From Candidatus Limivicinus faecipullorum (lineage in GTDB: Bacteria; Bacillota; Clostridia; Oscillospirales; Oscillospiraceae): a stretch of 9,112 bases of DNA. Below the pieces are notes generated by a model, which had not been told where the DNA came from, searched no databases, and saw only the letters and a list, made by a program, of their open reading frames with translations. Below, in pieces: positions 1-5,762 of this stretch; the first letter of the stretch is position 1; every line of letters starts with the position of its first letter. The DNA lies in NCBI GenBank assembly GCA_018711755.1, contig DVHY01000119.1, forward strand, positions 1-9,112. The letters run 5' to 3'. The translations under genes and the position numbers were made by a program.

Positions 1-650
1 GAGAACTTGGTGACCTCCACGGCTGTACCGTGGGGAATCTCCTTATCCAGGCAGCGCAGCAGCTTCTCCCGCACCAGCTCGGCGCAGATCTGCCGCTCCG
101 GCTGGTCGGTTATCATGTCGTCGGGGAAGAAGTGGGGGCCCTCCTGGGCGTACTTCTCCAGCTCCTCCATAAGCTCCTCCACGCCCTCTCCCGTGCGTGC
201 GGAGATGGGCAGGATGGCGTCAAACTTATATAATCCGCTGTAGGCCGCCATGACCTCCAGAAGCCGGACCTTGTCCACTGTGTCTATCTTGTTTATCACC
301 AGCAGGGCGGGAGCCCCCACCTGGCCCAGGCGCTCTATCAGCGCCAGTTCCTGGGGCCCGGGGCTGGCCACCGGCTCGACAAGCAGCAGCACGCAGTCCA
401 CGTCCGCCACGCTCTCCTTCACCACATTCACCATGTAGTCCCCCAGGCGGTTCTTTGGCTTGTGAAAACCCGGAGTGTCCATTAGTACGAACTGGGTGTC
501 CCCCCGGTTCACTATGGCGGTGATGCGGTTGCGGGTGGTCTGGGGCTTGTTGGAAACTATGGCTATCTTCTCCCCCACCAATGCGTTGGTCAATGTGGAC
601 TTGCCCACGTTGGGCCTGCCGCAGATGGTTATCATTGCCGATCTTGTCAT
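1..650 (-). CDS. era: GTPase Era, 3' end beyond window
   Basis: Era is a Ras-like GTPase that binds 16S rRNA and the assembling 30S subunit, acting in the cytoplasm near the membrane. The window holds the first 216 residues; the family is about 300 aa, so most of the C-terminal KH RNA-binding domain is missing. Visible motifs are G1 GRPNVGKS (11-18), the Era-type switch I stretch KIAIVSNKPQTTRNR (28-42), G3 DTPG (58-61), G4 NKID (120-123) and G5 SA (150-151). KEIPHGTAVEV near the edge is the usual lead into the KH domain. Switch I and the single G domain separate it from Der, which has two. The ATG at 650 has AGGAG about 9 nt upstream (revcomp of 660-664) and follows the ybeY stop by 17 bp, so it is co-transcribed with ybeY. 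No terminator is visible before the edge. Confidence 0.96.
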   Translation of the reverse strand, partial: MTRSAMITICGRPNVGKSTLTNALVGEKIAIVSNKPQTTRNRITAIVNRGDTQFVLMDTPGFHKPKNRLGDYMVNVVKESVADVDCVLLLVEPVASPGPQELALIERLGQVGAPALLVINKIDTVDKVRLLEVMAAYSGLYKFDAILPISARTGEGVEELMEELEKYAQEGPHFFPDDMITDQPERQICAELVREKLLRCLDKEIPHGTAVEVTKF

Positions 651-667
651 TTGTTTCTTCTCCTGTT

Positions 668-1150
668 TCAAGTCTCGTCGCCCATGATGGCTTTCTCTCT
701 CTGCCGCATTTGGGCCTTCATTTCTCCCTCGTCCACATGGTCGTAGCCCAGCAGGTGCAGCACCGAGTGGACCGTGAGATACATCAGTTCCCGCTTGAAG
801 CCGTGGCCGTACTCCTCCCCCTGCCTCTCGCAGCGGGGCAGGGATATCATCATATCCCCCAGCAGCACCGCCCCGGTGTCCATGTCCCGCTCGCAGGCAG
901 AGGCATCGAACTTCCCCGGCTCCAGCTCATTCTGGGGAAAACTCAGCACGTCCGTGGGGGCGTCCACGTTCCGAAATTCGCGGTTTACATAATGTATGCC
1001 CTCCTCGTCGGTTAACATAACGCTCATGATGCAGGGCTTGTCCACGCCCTCGGCCTCCAGGGCCATGGCGGCGGCCTTCTTTATCAGGGAGGCGGCCTCC
1101 CTGTGGCCCAGGTTCTTCACTTCCCGGCTGACATATATCTCGTGCTCCAT
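668..1150 (-). CDS. ybeY: endoribonuclease / rRNA maturation factor YbeY
   Basis: YbeY is a small zinc-dependent protein needed for 16S rRNA 3'-end maturation and 70S quality control. The 160-aa product has the family length. It carries the zinc site HSVLHLLGYDH, the H-x3-H-x5-H motif, with His128, His132 and His138. It also has the conserved block NREFRNVDAPTDVLSFP (56-72), where Arg59 and/or Arg60 would be the conserved basic residue. The start ATG at 1150 lies 4 bp beyond the phoH stop, and AAGGGA/AAGG inside the end of phoH serves as ribosome-binding site, so translation is likely coupled to phoH. era follows 17 bp downstream. The grouping of phoH, ybeY and era is a common ribosome/RNA-maintenance neighbourhood in Firmicutes. 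Nothing looks damaged; identification rests on the metal-binding signature and context. Confidence 0.97.
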   Translation of the reverse strand: MEHEIYVSREVKNLGHREAASLIKKAAAMALEAEGVDKPCIMSVMLTDEEGIHYVNREFRNVDAPTDVLSFPQNELEPGKFDASACERDMDTGAVLLGDMMISLPRCERQGEEYGHGFKRELMYLTVHSVLHLLGYDHVDEGEMKAQMRQREKAIMGDET

Positions 1151-1154
1151 GGCC

Positions 1155-2162
1155 TTATCCCTTTCTGTATCTCTTGGGCGGCGCCTTCTTCACCGGCGTC
1201 TGCTGGGGATTTTTCTTGTCATAGACCTCGTAGGCCTCGATTATCTTCTGCACCAGGCGGTGGCGCACCACGTCGGAGCCGGTGAGGGTGCAGATGGCGA
1301 TATCCTCTATGCCCTCCAGCACCTTCATGGCCACTTTAAGGCCGCTGGTCTTGTCCTCCGGCAGGTCGATCTGGGTGATGTCCCCGGTGATGACCACCTT
1401 GGAGCCGAAGCCGATTCGGGTGAGGAACATCTTCATCTGCTCCCGGGAGGTGTTCTGGGCCTCGTCCAGGATTATGAAGCTGTCGTCCAGGGTGCGGCCT
1501 CGCATATAGGCCAGAGGGGCCACCTCGATATTCCCCCGCTCCAGGTACTTCTGGTAGGTGTCCGCCCCCAGCATGTCGAAGAGGGCGTCGTACAGGGGGC
1601 GCAGGTAGGGGTCCACCTTGCTTTGTAGGTCTCCCGGGAGAAAGCCCAGGCGCTCCCCCGCCTCCACCGCCGGGCGGGTGAGGATGATGCGGTTGACCTC
1701 CTCGGCCCGGAAGGCGGCCACCGCCGCCGCTACCGCCAGGTAGGTCTTGCCGGTGCCCGCAGGGCCTATGCCCAGGGTTATGGTGTTTTTGGCTATGGCG
1801 TCGCAGTAGCTCTTCTGGCCCAGAGTCTTGGGCTTGATGGGCTTGCCCTTGGCCGTTATGCAGACAAGGTCCCCCGCCAGCTCGCTTATCTTGGTCTCCT
1901 TGCCCTCTCTCACCAGTTTGATGATATAGCGCACGTTCTGGGCGTCGATGTTCTCACCTTTTGCGGCCAGGTTCAGCAGGCCGCTTATGGCCTTCTCCGC
2001 CAGCATCACGTCCTCCGCCTCGCCGCAGATATGGATCATGTCGTCCCTGTCCAGCACCTTCACGCCCAGCTCCGTCTCTATTATCCGCAGGTTCTGGTCG
2101 AAGGAGCCGAACACGCTTATCACGTGCTCCATTCTCTCTACTTCTATGGTTTTGTCTATCAT
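1155..2162 (-). CDS. phoH: PhoH-like P-loop ATPase
   Basis: This is a PhoH/PhoL-family cytoplasmic ATPase, a group linked to RNA metabolism and often found beside ybeY; its exact substrate is not settled. The product is 335 aa, usual for the family. A KH-like N-terminal region (about 12-68) precedes the helicase-like ATPase core. The core has Walker A GPAGTGKT (133-140), the conserved LTRPAVEAGERLGFLPGD (161-178), Walker B with ILDEAQN (231-237) and the downstream ITGDITQIDLP (258-268). The tail is basic (KKAPPKRYRKG), plausibly binding RNA. The ATG at 2162 has GGAGG upstream (around 2175), overlapping the end of yqfD, whose stop is 18 bp away. A second in-frame Met at codon 11 is a weaker start. 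Expression probably comes from yqfC-yqfD readthrough plus an internal promoter, because a vegetative gene would not be expected to depend only on a sporulation promoter. Confidence 0.95.
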   Translation of the reverse strand: MIDKTIEVERMEHVISVFGSFDQNLRIIETELGVKVLDRDDMIHICGEAEDVMLAEKAISGLLNLAAKGENIDAQNVRYIIKLVREGKETKISELAGDLVCITAKGKPIKPKTLGQKSYCDAIAKNTITLGIGPAGTGKTYLAVAAAVAAFRAEEVNRIILTRPAVEAGERLGFLPGDLQSKVDPYLRPLYDALFDMLGADTYQKYLERGNIEVAPLAYMRGRTLDDSFIILDEAQNTSREQMKMFLTRIGFGSKVVITGDITQIDLPEDKTSGLKVAMKVLEGIEDIAICTLTGSDVVRHRLVQKIIEAYEVYDKKNPQQTPVKKAPPKRYRKG

Positions 2163-2180
2163 GTGCGTTCCTTTCCTCCC

Positions 2181-3347
2181 TCAGCCGGGCATATCCACGG
2201 CCAGGGCTATATCTTCCAGGCAATGGCTGCGCAGAGTCAGCACGTACAGTCCGCCGCTCTCCCCTTCGGAGAAGTTCCGGCTCAGCACCTCCCCATCCAT
2301 GCCCTCCAGCAGCTGCTTCTCCAGCTGCCGGGCCATGGCGTCCCTGTCATAGGCCGGCTGCAGCTCAGTTTCGTAGGGGATGAGCTCCTCCCGCACCAAG
2401 GTGACCGGCAGGGCAAAAAGCCCCTCCACGCCCAGTTTATATTCATGAATGATTTTATCACATCCGTCAATAGCTTTTCCACTGTCAAAATAAAGATTTA
2501 TACGTCTTTTTCCAAATACCAGGGCAAAGCGGCTGCGACTGAGAAAGCCCGGCTCCTTTACCTCCTCCTCCGCCGGGCACACGGCGCTGAGCTCATGCCA
2601 GGTATCCGCCATGACCTTGGCCTTTGCCCGGACAAATTTGCTGCCGCTGCTCAGGGAGTCCATAAGCCCGCTCACCAGCAGCTCCCCCTCCAGCACCGAG
2701 TCCCCCTGCTTTACCGCCGGCTTGCCGTTTTCCACGGACATCCGCTTTATTATCCCCGTCTCGGCGGCCACTATATCCGCCGGGTCGCTTTGGGCGTATA
2801 TCTCCGGCTTCTCCTGCCGCTCAACTATCACCGCCACCGCCCTTGAGCCGTTGATGTTCACCGTCATCCAGCCCAGCTCCGGCAGCTGCCGCATCATGCT
2901 GCTGCGCACCAGGTCGGCGGAGACGGAGTATCTGTAGGTGCCCAGGTCCACCCCACTGCGGGACAGGGCCCGGAGCACCTGGCCCCGGCTCAGCTTCTCA
3001 TTGCCCACCACCTCTATCTCCCAGACAAAAAGGGAAGAGACCAACAGCAGCAGCGCCGATACCGCAAGAAAGGCCAGAAGCCCCCAGCGGCGCTTTATCA
3101 GCTTCCTGTCCCGGCTGCCGCCCCGGGCACTGAGGACCTTCAGCTCGCACATGCACTTCTCCGCCAAGGCCCGGAAGCGTGGAAAATCCGGCTCGTATAT
3201 ATTCAGGCGCAGAGTATAGTCGTCCACGCACTCTATCTCCCACAGCTCCACCGCCTCCAGTGCGGCGGCGTTCAGCAGGCCCTCCACATAGGCCCCGCAG
3301 ACCTCTACACGCAGTCTGCCCCTCAGCTTTTCATATATTCTGCCCAT
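2181..3347 (-). CDS. yqfD: sporulation protein YqfD
   Basis: YqfD is a membrane-anchored sporulation protein of unknown mechanism, expressed in the mother cell in Bacillus. The 388-aa product, close to the roughly 400 aa of the family, has a soluble N-terminal region (1-84) and one transmembrane helix around 88-109 (RWGLLAFLAVSALLLLVSSLFVW). A FtsQ/POTRA-like region follows (WEIEVVGNEKLSRGQVLRAL...), then a long extracytoplasmic C-terminal part with GIIKRMSVENGKPAVKQGDSVLEGELLVSG, which resembles lipoyl/barrel-sandwich hybrid segments. The frame stays open to 3386, but the start chosen is the ATG at 3347. It sits one base after the yqfC TAA (TAATATG) with GGGAG immediately upstream, a termination-reinitiation arrangement. 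An AT-rich segment at 2436-2520 interrupts otherwise GC-rich coding sequence. Identification rests on architecture, the yqfC-phoH context and recognisable family sequence. Confidence 0.92.
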   Translation of the reverse strand: MGRIYEKLRGRLRVEVCGAYVEGLLNAAALEAVELWEIECVDDYTLRLNIYEPDFPRFRALAEKCMCELKVLSARGGSRDRKLIKRRWGLLAFLAVSALLLLVSSLFVWEIEVVGNEKLSRGQVLRALSRSGVDLGTYRYSVSADLVRSSMMRQLPELGWMTVNINGSRAVAVIVERQEKPEIYAQSDPADIVAAETGIIKRMSVENGKPAVKQGDSVLEGELLVSGLMDSLSSGSKFVRAKAKVMADTWHELSAVCPAEEEVKEPGFLSRSRFALVFGKRRINLYFDSGKAIDGCDKIIHEYKLGVEGLFALPVTLVREELIPYETELQPAYDRDAMARQLEKQLLEGMDGEVLSRNFSEGESGGLYVLTLRSHCLEDIALAVDMPG

Positions 3348-3348
3348 A

Positions 3349-3621
3349 TTACTCCCACTCCACCGTCTGTATGCGTCCCTTGACAAGCAGCTCCCGTCGG
3401 TTCATGGCCTCTATGCTCAGGCCCGCCCCGCTTATGCTCAGCCTGCCCCTGCCCACTGACACCACTATCCGCTCTTCGCCGTATTCAAGCACGCCCCTGT
3501 GGTTTTCCACCACCGCCCGCCGTCCGCCGGTGACCGTGAGTTTGGCCGAGCCCAGCAGGGCCTCCTCCGGCAGCTCCAGCCGCTCCGTCAGCTCCTGGGG
3601 CAGTTCCTTTATGCTCTTCAC
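3349..3621 (-). CDS. yqfC: sporulation protein YqfC (YabP/YqfC family)
   Basis: This small YabP/YqfC-family protein is found in endospore formers; its molecular role is not established, and the B. subtilis member is about 93 aa. The product has 90 residues with the hallmark VENHRGV (38-44) and the beta-rich pattern RIVVSVGRGRLSISGAGLSIEAMNRRELLVKGRI. The frame is open upstream to 3768, and an ATG exists at 3663, but no Shine-Dalgarno precedes it. The GTG at 3621 has GAGGTG (3628-3633, revcomp) six bases upstream and gives the family length, so it is preferred. It also places the start downstream of a sigma-E-like promoter. The next gene, yqfD, begins one base after the stop, so the two are translationally coupled. 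The family call is firm; the start is moderately sure. Confidence 0.9.
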   Translation of the reverse strand: MKSIKELPQELTERLELPEEALLGSAKLTVTGGRRAVVENHRGVLEYGEERIVVSVGRGRLSISGAGLSIEAMNRRELLVKGRIQTVEWE

Positions 3622-3639
3622 CGGCAACACCTCGATTCC

Positions 3640-3668
3640 GTATATATCTATGCCCCGGCTCATAACTT
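3640..3668 (+). promoter_or_regulatory. candidate sigma-E-like promoter for ylbJ
   Basis: GTATATA (3640-3646) and CATAACTT (3661-3668) are separated by 14 bases. They match 5/7 and 6/8 positions of the sigma-E consensus as I recall it (KMATATT and CATACAHT). Transcription would begin near 3675, just ahead of the AGGAGGTGA ribosome-binding site at 3681-3689. ylbJ is a known mother-cell gene in Bacillus, which fits. Match quality is moderate, so this is a prediction. Confidence 0.38.
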
Positions 3669-3673
3669 GATAC
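3645..3673 (-). promoter_or_regulatory. candidate sigma-E-like promoter for yqfC-yqfD
   Basis: On the minus strand, GTATCAA (3667-3673) and CATAGATA (3645-3652) lie 14 bases apart, the same spacing as the opposing plus-strand candidate. The -10-like element shares CATA and one later A with the consensus CATACAHT; the -35-like element is weaker. Transcription would start near 3638, giving a short leader with GAGGTG at 3628-3633 before the GTG at 3621. This supports the shorter yqfC start. It is predicted from sequence only. Confidence 0.35.
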
Positions 3674-3680
3674 ATGGACA

Positions 3681-3689
3681 AGGAGGTGA
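3681..3689 (+). promoter_or_regulatory. strong ribosome-binding site setting the ylbJ GTG start
   Basis: AGGAGGTGA is a near-perfect complement of the 16S rRNA 3' end. It stands 8 bases before the in-frame GTG at 3695. An out-of-frame ATG at 3693 overlaps that GTG and is not used by the long frame. Confidence 0.8.
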
Positions 3690-3694
3690 CCCAT

Positions 3695-4651
3695 GTGAAA
3701 AATCGTCTGTCCCTGCTTATTTGCATCTGCGGCTTTGCCGCTCTGGCCCTGGCTTCCTCCCAGGTCATAGATCGCTGCCGCTACGCCCTGGACCTGTGTA
3801 TGGAGCTGATACTGCCCTCTCTGTTTCCCTTCTTCGTGCTCTCCGGCCTGCTCAACCGCCTGGGCCTGCCCGGCTTTTTGGGCAGGCTCCTGGCCGGCGC
3901 CGCCTCCCGCATCTACGGTATCTCCGGCGCCGGGGCCTCCGCCCTCTTTATCGGCCTCACCGGAGGCTACCCCCTGGGAGCCGCCTACATCGCCGACATG
4001 GAGCGCAGCGGCGCCGTCACGGCCGCCGAGGGCGAGCGGCTGCTGGCCTTCTGCAACAACTCCGGCCCCGCCTTTATAATCGGCGCCGTTGGCGCCGGGG
4101 CCTTCCACAGCAGCGCCGCCGGCTTCTTCCTCTACGGCATCCACATCCTCTCCGCCCTGCTCACCGGTCTATTCTTCCGGCAAAAGGATTACTGCAAGGA
4201 AATCCAGCCGGTGCAGCTGGATTCAGTTTACATAAGTCAGGCCCTGCCGGAAGCGGTAAAGCAGTCGGTGGCCTCGCTTATGAACGTATGCGGCTTTGTG
4301 ATGTGCTTTACTGTTCTGGTGGGACTGCTGGATGCGAGGGGCTATGTATCCATGCTCTGCGGCTGGGCCGGAGAGCATTTTGGGCTTGAGCTGGCCTTCT
4401 GCCATGCGGCTTTCACCGGGGTTCTGGAGCTGGGCAGCAGCGTGGGTGCCATGGCGGGGCTGAACATCACCCCTCTGAACATGGCTCTTGCCGCCGGAGT
4501 TTTAGGCTGGGGCGGCATATCGGTACATTTTCAGACCATGTCGGTCTTGGCCGGCAGCAATATAAAAGGCGCCCTGCATTTTGCAGGACGCCTGATAAGC
4601 GCCGTTATTGCCTCGCTTCTGGCTTTCATGCTCTCGCCGTTGTTCTTTTAA
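3695..4651 (+). CDS. ylbJ: sporulation integral membrane protein YlbJ
   Basis: YlbJ is a polytopic membrane protein with nucleoside-recognition (Gate)-type domains, required for normal spore formation in Bacillus; its transported substrate is uncertain. The product is 318 aa, shorter than B. subtilis YlbJ (about 400) and probably a compact clostridial form. Visible are an N-terminal hydrophobic helix (5-21), LPSLFPFFVLSGLL (40-53), GLTGGYPLGA (87-96), the conserved FCNNSGPAFIIG (119-130), and a second half with LELGSSVGAMAGL and GWGGISVHFQ (271-280). The GTG at 3695 is chosen over the ATG at 3674 because AGGAGGTGA (3681-3689) is an excellent ribosome-binding site 8 nt before it; the ATG would lie upstream of that site. 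It is the only plus-strand gene and diverges from yqfC. The stop interlocks with the opposing chromate-transporter gene. Confidence 0.9.
   Translation: MKNRLSLLICICGFAALALASSQVIDRCRYALDLCMELILPSLFPFFVLSGLLNRLGLPGFLGRLLAGAASRIYGISGAGASALFIGLTGGYPLGAAYIADMERSGAVTAAEGERLLAFCNNSGPAFIIGAVGAGAFHSSAAGFFLYGIHILSALLTGLFFRQKDYCKEIQPVQLDSVYISQALPEAVKQSVASLMNVCGFVMCFTVLVGLLDARGYVSMLCGWAGEHFGLELAFCHAAFTGVLELGSSVGAMAGLNITPLNMALAAGVLGWGGISVHFQTMSVLAGSNIKGALHFAGRLISAVIASLLAFMLSPLFF
4559..4593 (-). terminator. intrinsic terminator of the pgm-chr operon, inside ylbJ
   Basis: On the minus strand, AGGCG-T-CCTGCA, loop AAA, TGCAGG-G-CGCCT forms a stem of 11 pairs with one internal mismatch (4593-4567). It runs directly into TTTTATATT (4567-4559). 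It lies about 55 bases past the stop codon of the last operon gene (4648). Hairpin plus T-rich tail in this position is typical of rho-independent termination. On the plus strand no T-tract follows, so it would act in the minus direction only. It is unusual in lying within the convergent ylbJ coding sequence. Confidence 0.6.
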
Positions 4652-5223
4652 AAGGCAAAGACTATGCCCACCACAGCGGAGGCAGCGATAAAGAATATGG
4701 GATGAAGGTCTTTGAGTTTCTTCACATAGCGGGTGAGGACCAGAAGCACCGCCGCCAGGGCGATGGCCTTGAAATTGAACAGGTCCGTCAATACCCCGGT
4801 GCTCTGATACAGCTCCGTATTGAACAGGGCCAGCTTCAGCACCAGGACTCCTGCGGCGGCGATAAGGCCCACGGAGCAGGGGCGCAGGCCGTAGAAGCCG
4901 GCGTCCACATACTTGTTCTGGCGGAAAGCTTTAAGAACCTTGGCAATGAGAAGTATGATGATTATGGACGGGGCAATAATGCCCAGGGTAGCTATCACTG
5001 CGCCGGGTATGCCGCCGGTAGTATAGCCCACATAGGTGGCCATATTCACGCCGATGGGGCCGGGGGTGGACTCGGACACGGCCACCATATCTGCCAGCTG
5101 GCTATGGGTGAACCAGCCGGTGGAGTCGGAAATGTCATAGAGGAAGGGCAGGGTGGCCATGCCGCCACCCACGGCAAAGAGCCCGGCCTTGAAAAACTCA
5201 TAGAAAAGCCGCAGATAGATCAT
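4648..5223 (-). CDS. chromate transporter family protein, half-size (second of pair)
   Basis: This is a monodomain CHR-family membrane protein of 191 aa. Such short proteins usually occur as adjacent pairs that together correspond to one full-length ChrA and are thought to work as a heteromer. Motifs are VGGGMATLPF (18-27) and STPGPIGVNMATYVG (52-66), followed by hydrophobic stretches around 75-95, 117-134, 153-165 and 175-191. The open frame extends upstream to 5334, but the start is the ATG at 5223. That ATG overlaps the preceding gene's TGA (ATGA), has GAGAGGG upstream and begins with the usual YLRLFYEFFKAGLFAVGGG. The stop TAA shares bases with the ylbJ stop. Chromate export is the family annotation; in a gut-type anaerobe the true substrate could differ. 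Confidence 0.92.
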   Translation of the reverse strand: MIYLRLFYEFFKAGLFAVGGGMATLPFLYDISDSTGWFTHSQLADMVAVSESTPGPIGVNMATYVGYTTGGIPGAVIATLGIIAPSIIIILLIAKVLKAFRQNKYVDAGFYGLRPCSVGLIAAAGVLVLKLALFNTELYQSTGVLTDLFNFKAIALAAVLLVLTRYVKKLKDLHPIFFIAASAVVGIVFAF

Positions 5224-5762
5224 TTCCCTCTCAGCCCCACTTTCGTAAACAGGATGCCCGCAGCGGCGCAGAGGATAACGAACACCGCCGGAGAGATATC
5301 CAGGAATACCGACAGTATGAACACCAGAAGGCACAGGGCCAGAGTGGCCTTATCTGTCACCGACTTCTTCCACAGCTTGGTCACGGCGTTGAAAATGAGT
5401 ACGCACACGCAGACACGTATACCGGAAAAAGCCTGCTCCACCTGGGGGATCTCCGCAAAAATGGTGAGTATGCCGGCGATAAGGGTGATTATCACCAGGG
5501 AGGGGAAGACTACCCCCAGAGTGGCGATAATTCCCCCCATTATTCCCCGGCGCTTCTGGCCGATAAAGGTGGCCGTATTCACGGCGATGACGCCGGGAGT
5601 ACACTGGCCCACGGCGTAATAGTCCATCAGCTCTTCGCTGCTGGCCCAGCCCCGCTTGTCCACTATCTCACGTTCCAGGATGGGTATCATGGCATAGCCG
5701 CCGCCAAAGGTCATGACACCCACCTTGGCAAAAGCAATAAACAAGTCGATTAGTTCTTTCAT
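5220..5762 (-). CDS. chromate transporter family protein, half-size (first of pair)
   Basis: This is the partner CHR-family membrane protein, 180 aa. It carries the family signatures FGGGYAMIP (19-27) and QCTPGVIAVNTATFIG (53-68), then hydrophobic segments around 76-101, 113-127, 140-153 and 157-172. It resembles the downstream gene in layout (GGG motif near residue 20, TPG motif near residue 55), so the two probably arose by duplication and assemble with opposite topology, as is proposed for short-chain CHR pairs. Its ATG overlaps the pgm stop (ATGA, 5762-5759) and its own TGA overlaps the next start, so three genes are translationally chained. Its ribosome-binding site is weak (TTTAGGTAA), which suggests dependence on pgm translation. 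The substrate is inferred only from the family name. Confidence 0.92.
   Translation of the reverse strand: MKELIDLFIAFAKVGVMTFGGGYAMIPILEREIVDKRGWASSEELMDYYAVGQCTPGVIAVNTATFIGQKRRGIMGGIIATLGVVFPSLVIITLIAGILTIFAEIPQVEQAFSGIRVCVCVLIFNAVTKLWKKSVTDKATLALCLLVFILSVFLDISPAVFVILCAAAGILFTKVGLRGK

Noticed and set aside
581..2846. Several plus-strand open frames of 130-270 codons (581-1015, 996-1628, 2031-2846)
   Set aside because: All lie opposite ybeY, phoH and yqfD; such frames are expected in GC-rich coding DNA and their products are low-complexity Pro/Arg/His/Gly-rich.
3348..3386. 13-residue N-terminal extension of yqfD
   Set aside because: It would overlap yqfC; the ATG at 3347 directly after the yqfC stop, with GGGAG upstream, is better supported.
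3485..4389. Open frames on both strands over ylbJ (minus 3485-4144, plus 3499-4389)
   Set aside because: Gly/Ala- or Pro/Arg-rich shadows of the GCC-rich first half of ylbJ; no family resemblance.
5224..5334. 37-residue N-terminal extension of the second chromate-transporter gene
   Set aside because: It overlaps the end of the first gene, is not hydrophobic and unlike the family, while the ATG at 5223 has a ribosome-binding site and the usual N-terminus.
4702..5619. 305-codon plus-strand frame opposite the chr genes
   Set aside because: Antisense to two clear CHR-family genes with ATGA overlaps; no domain recognised.
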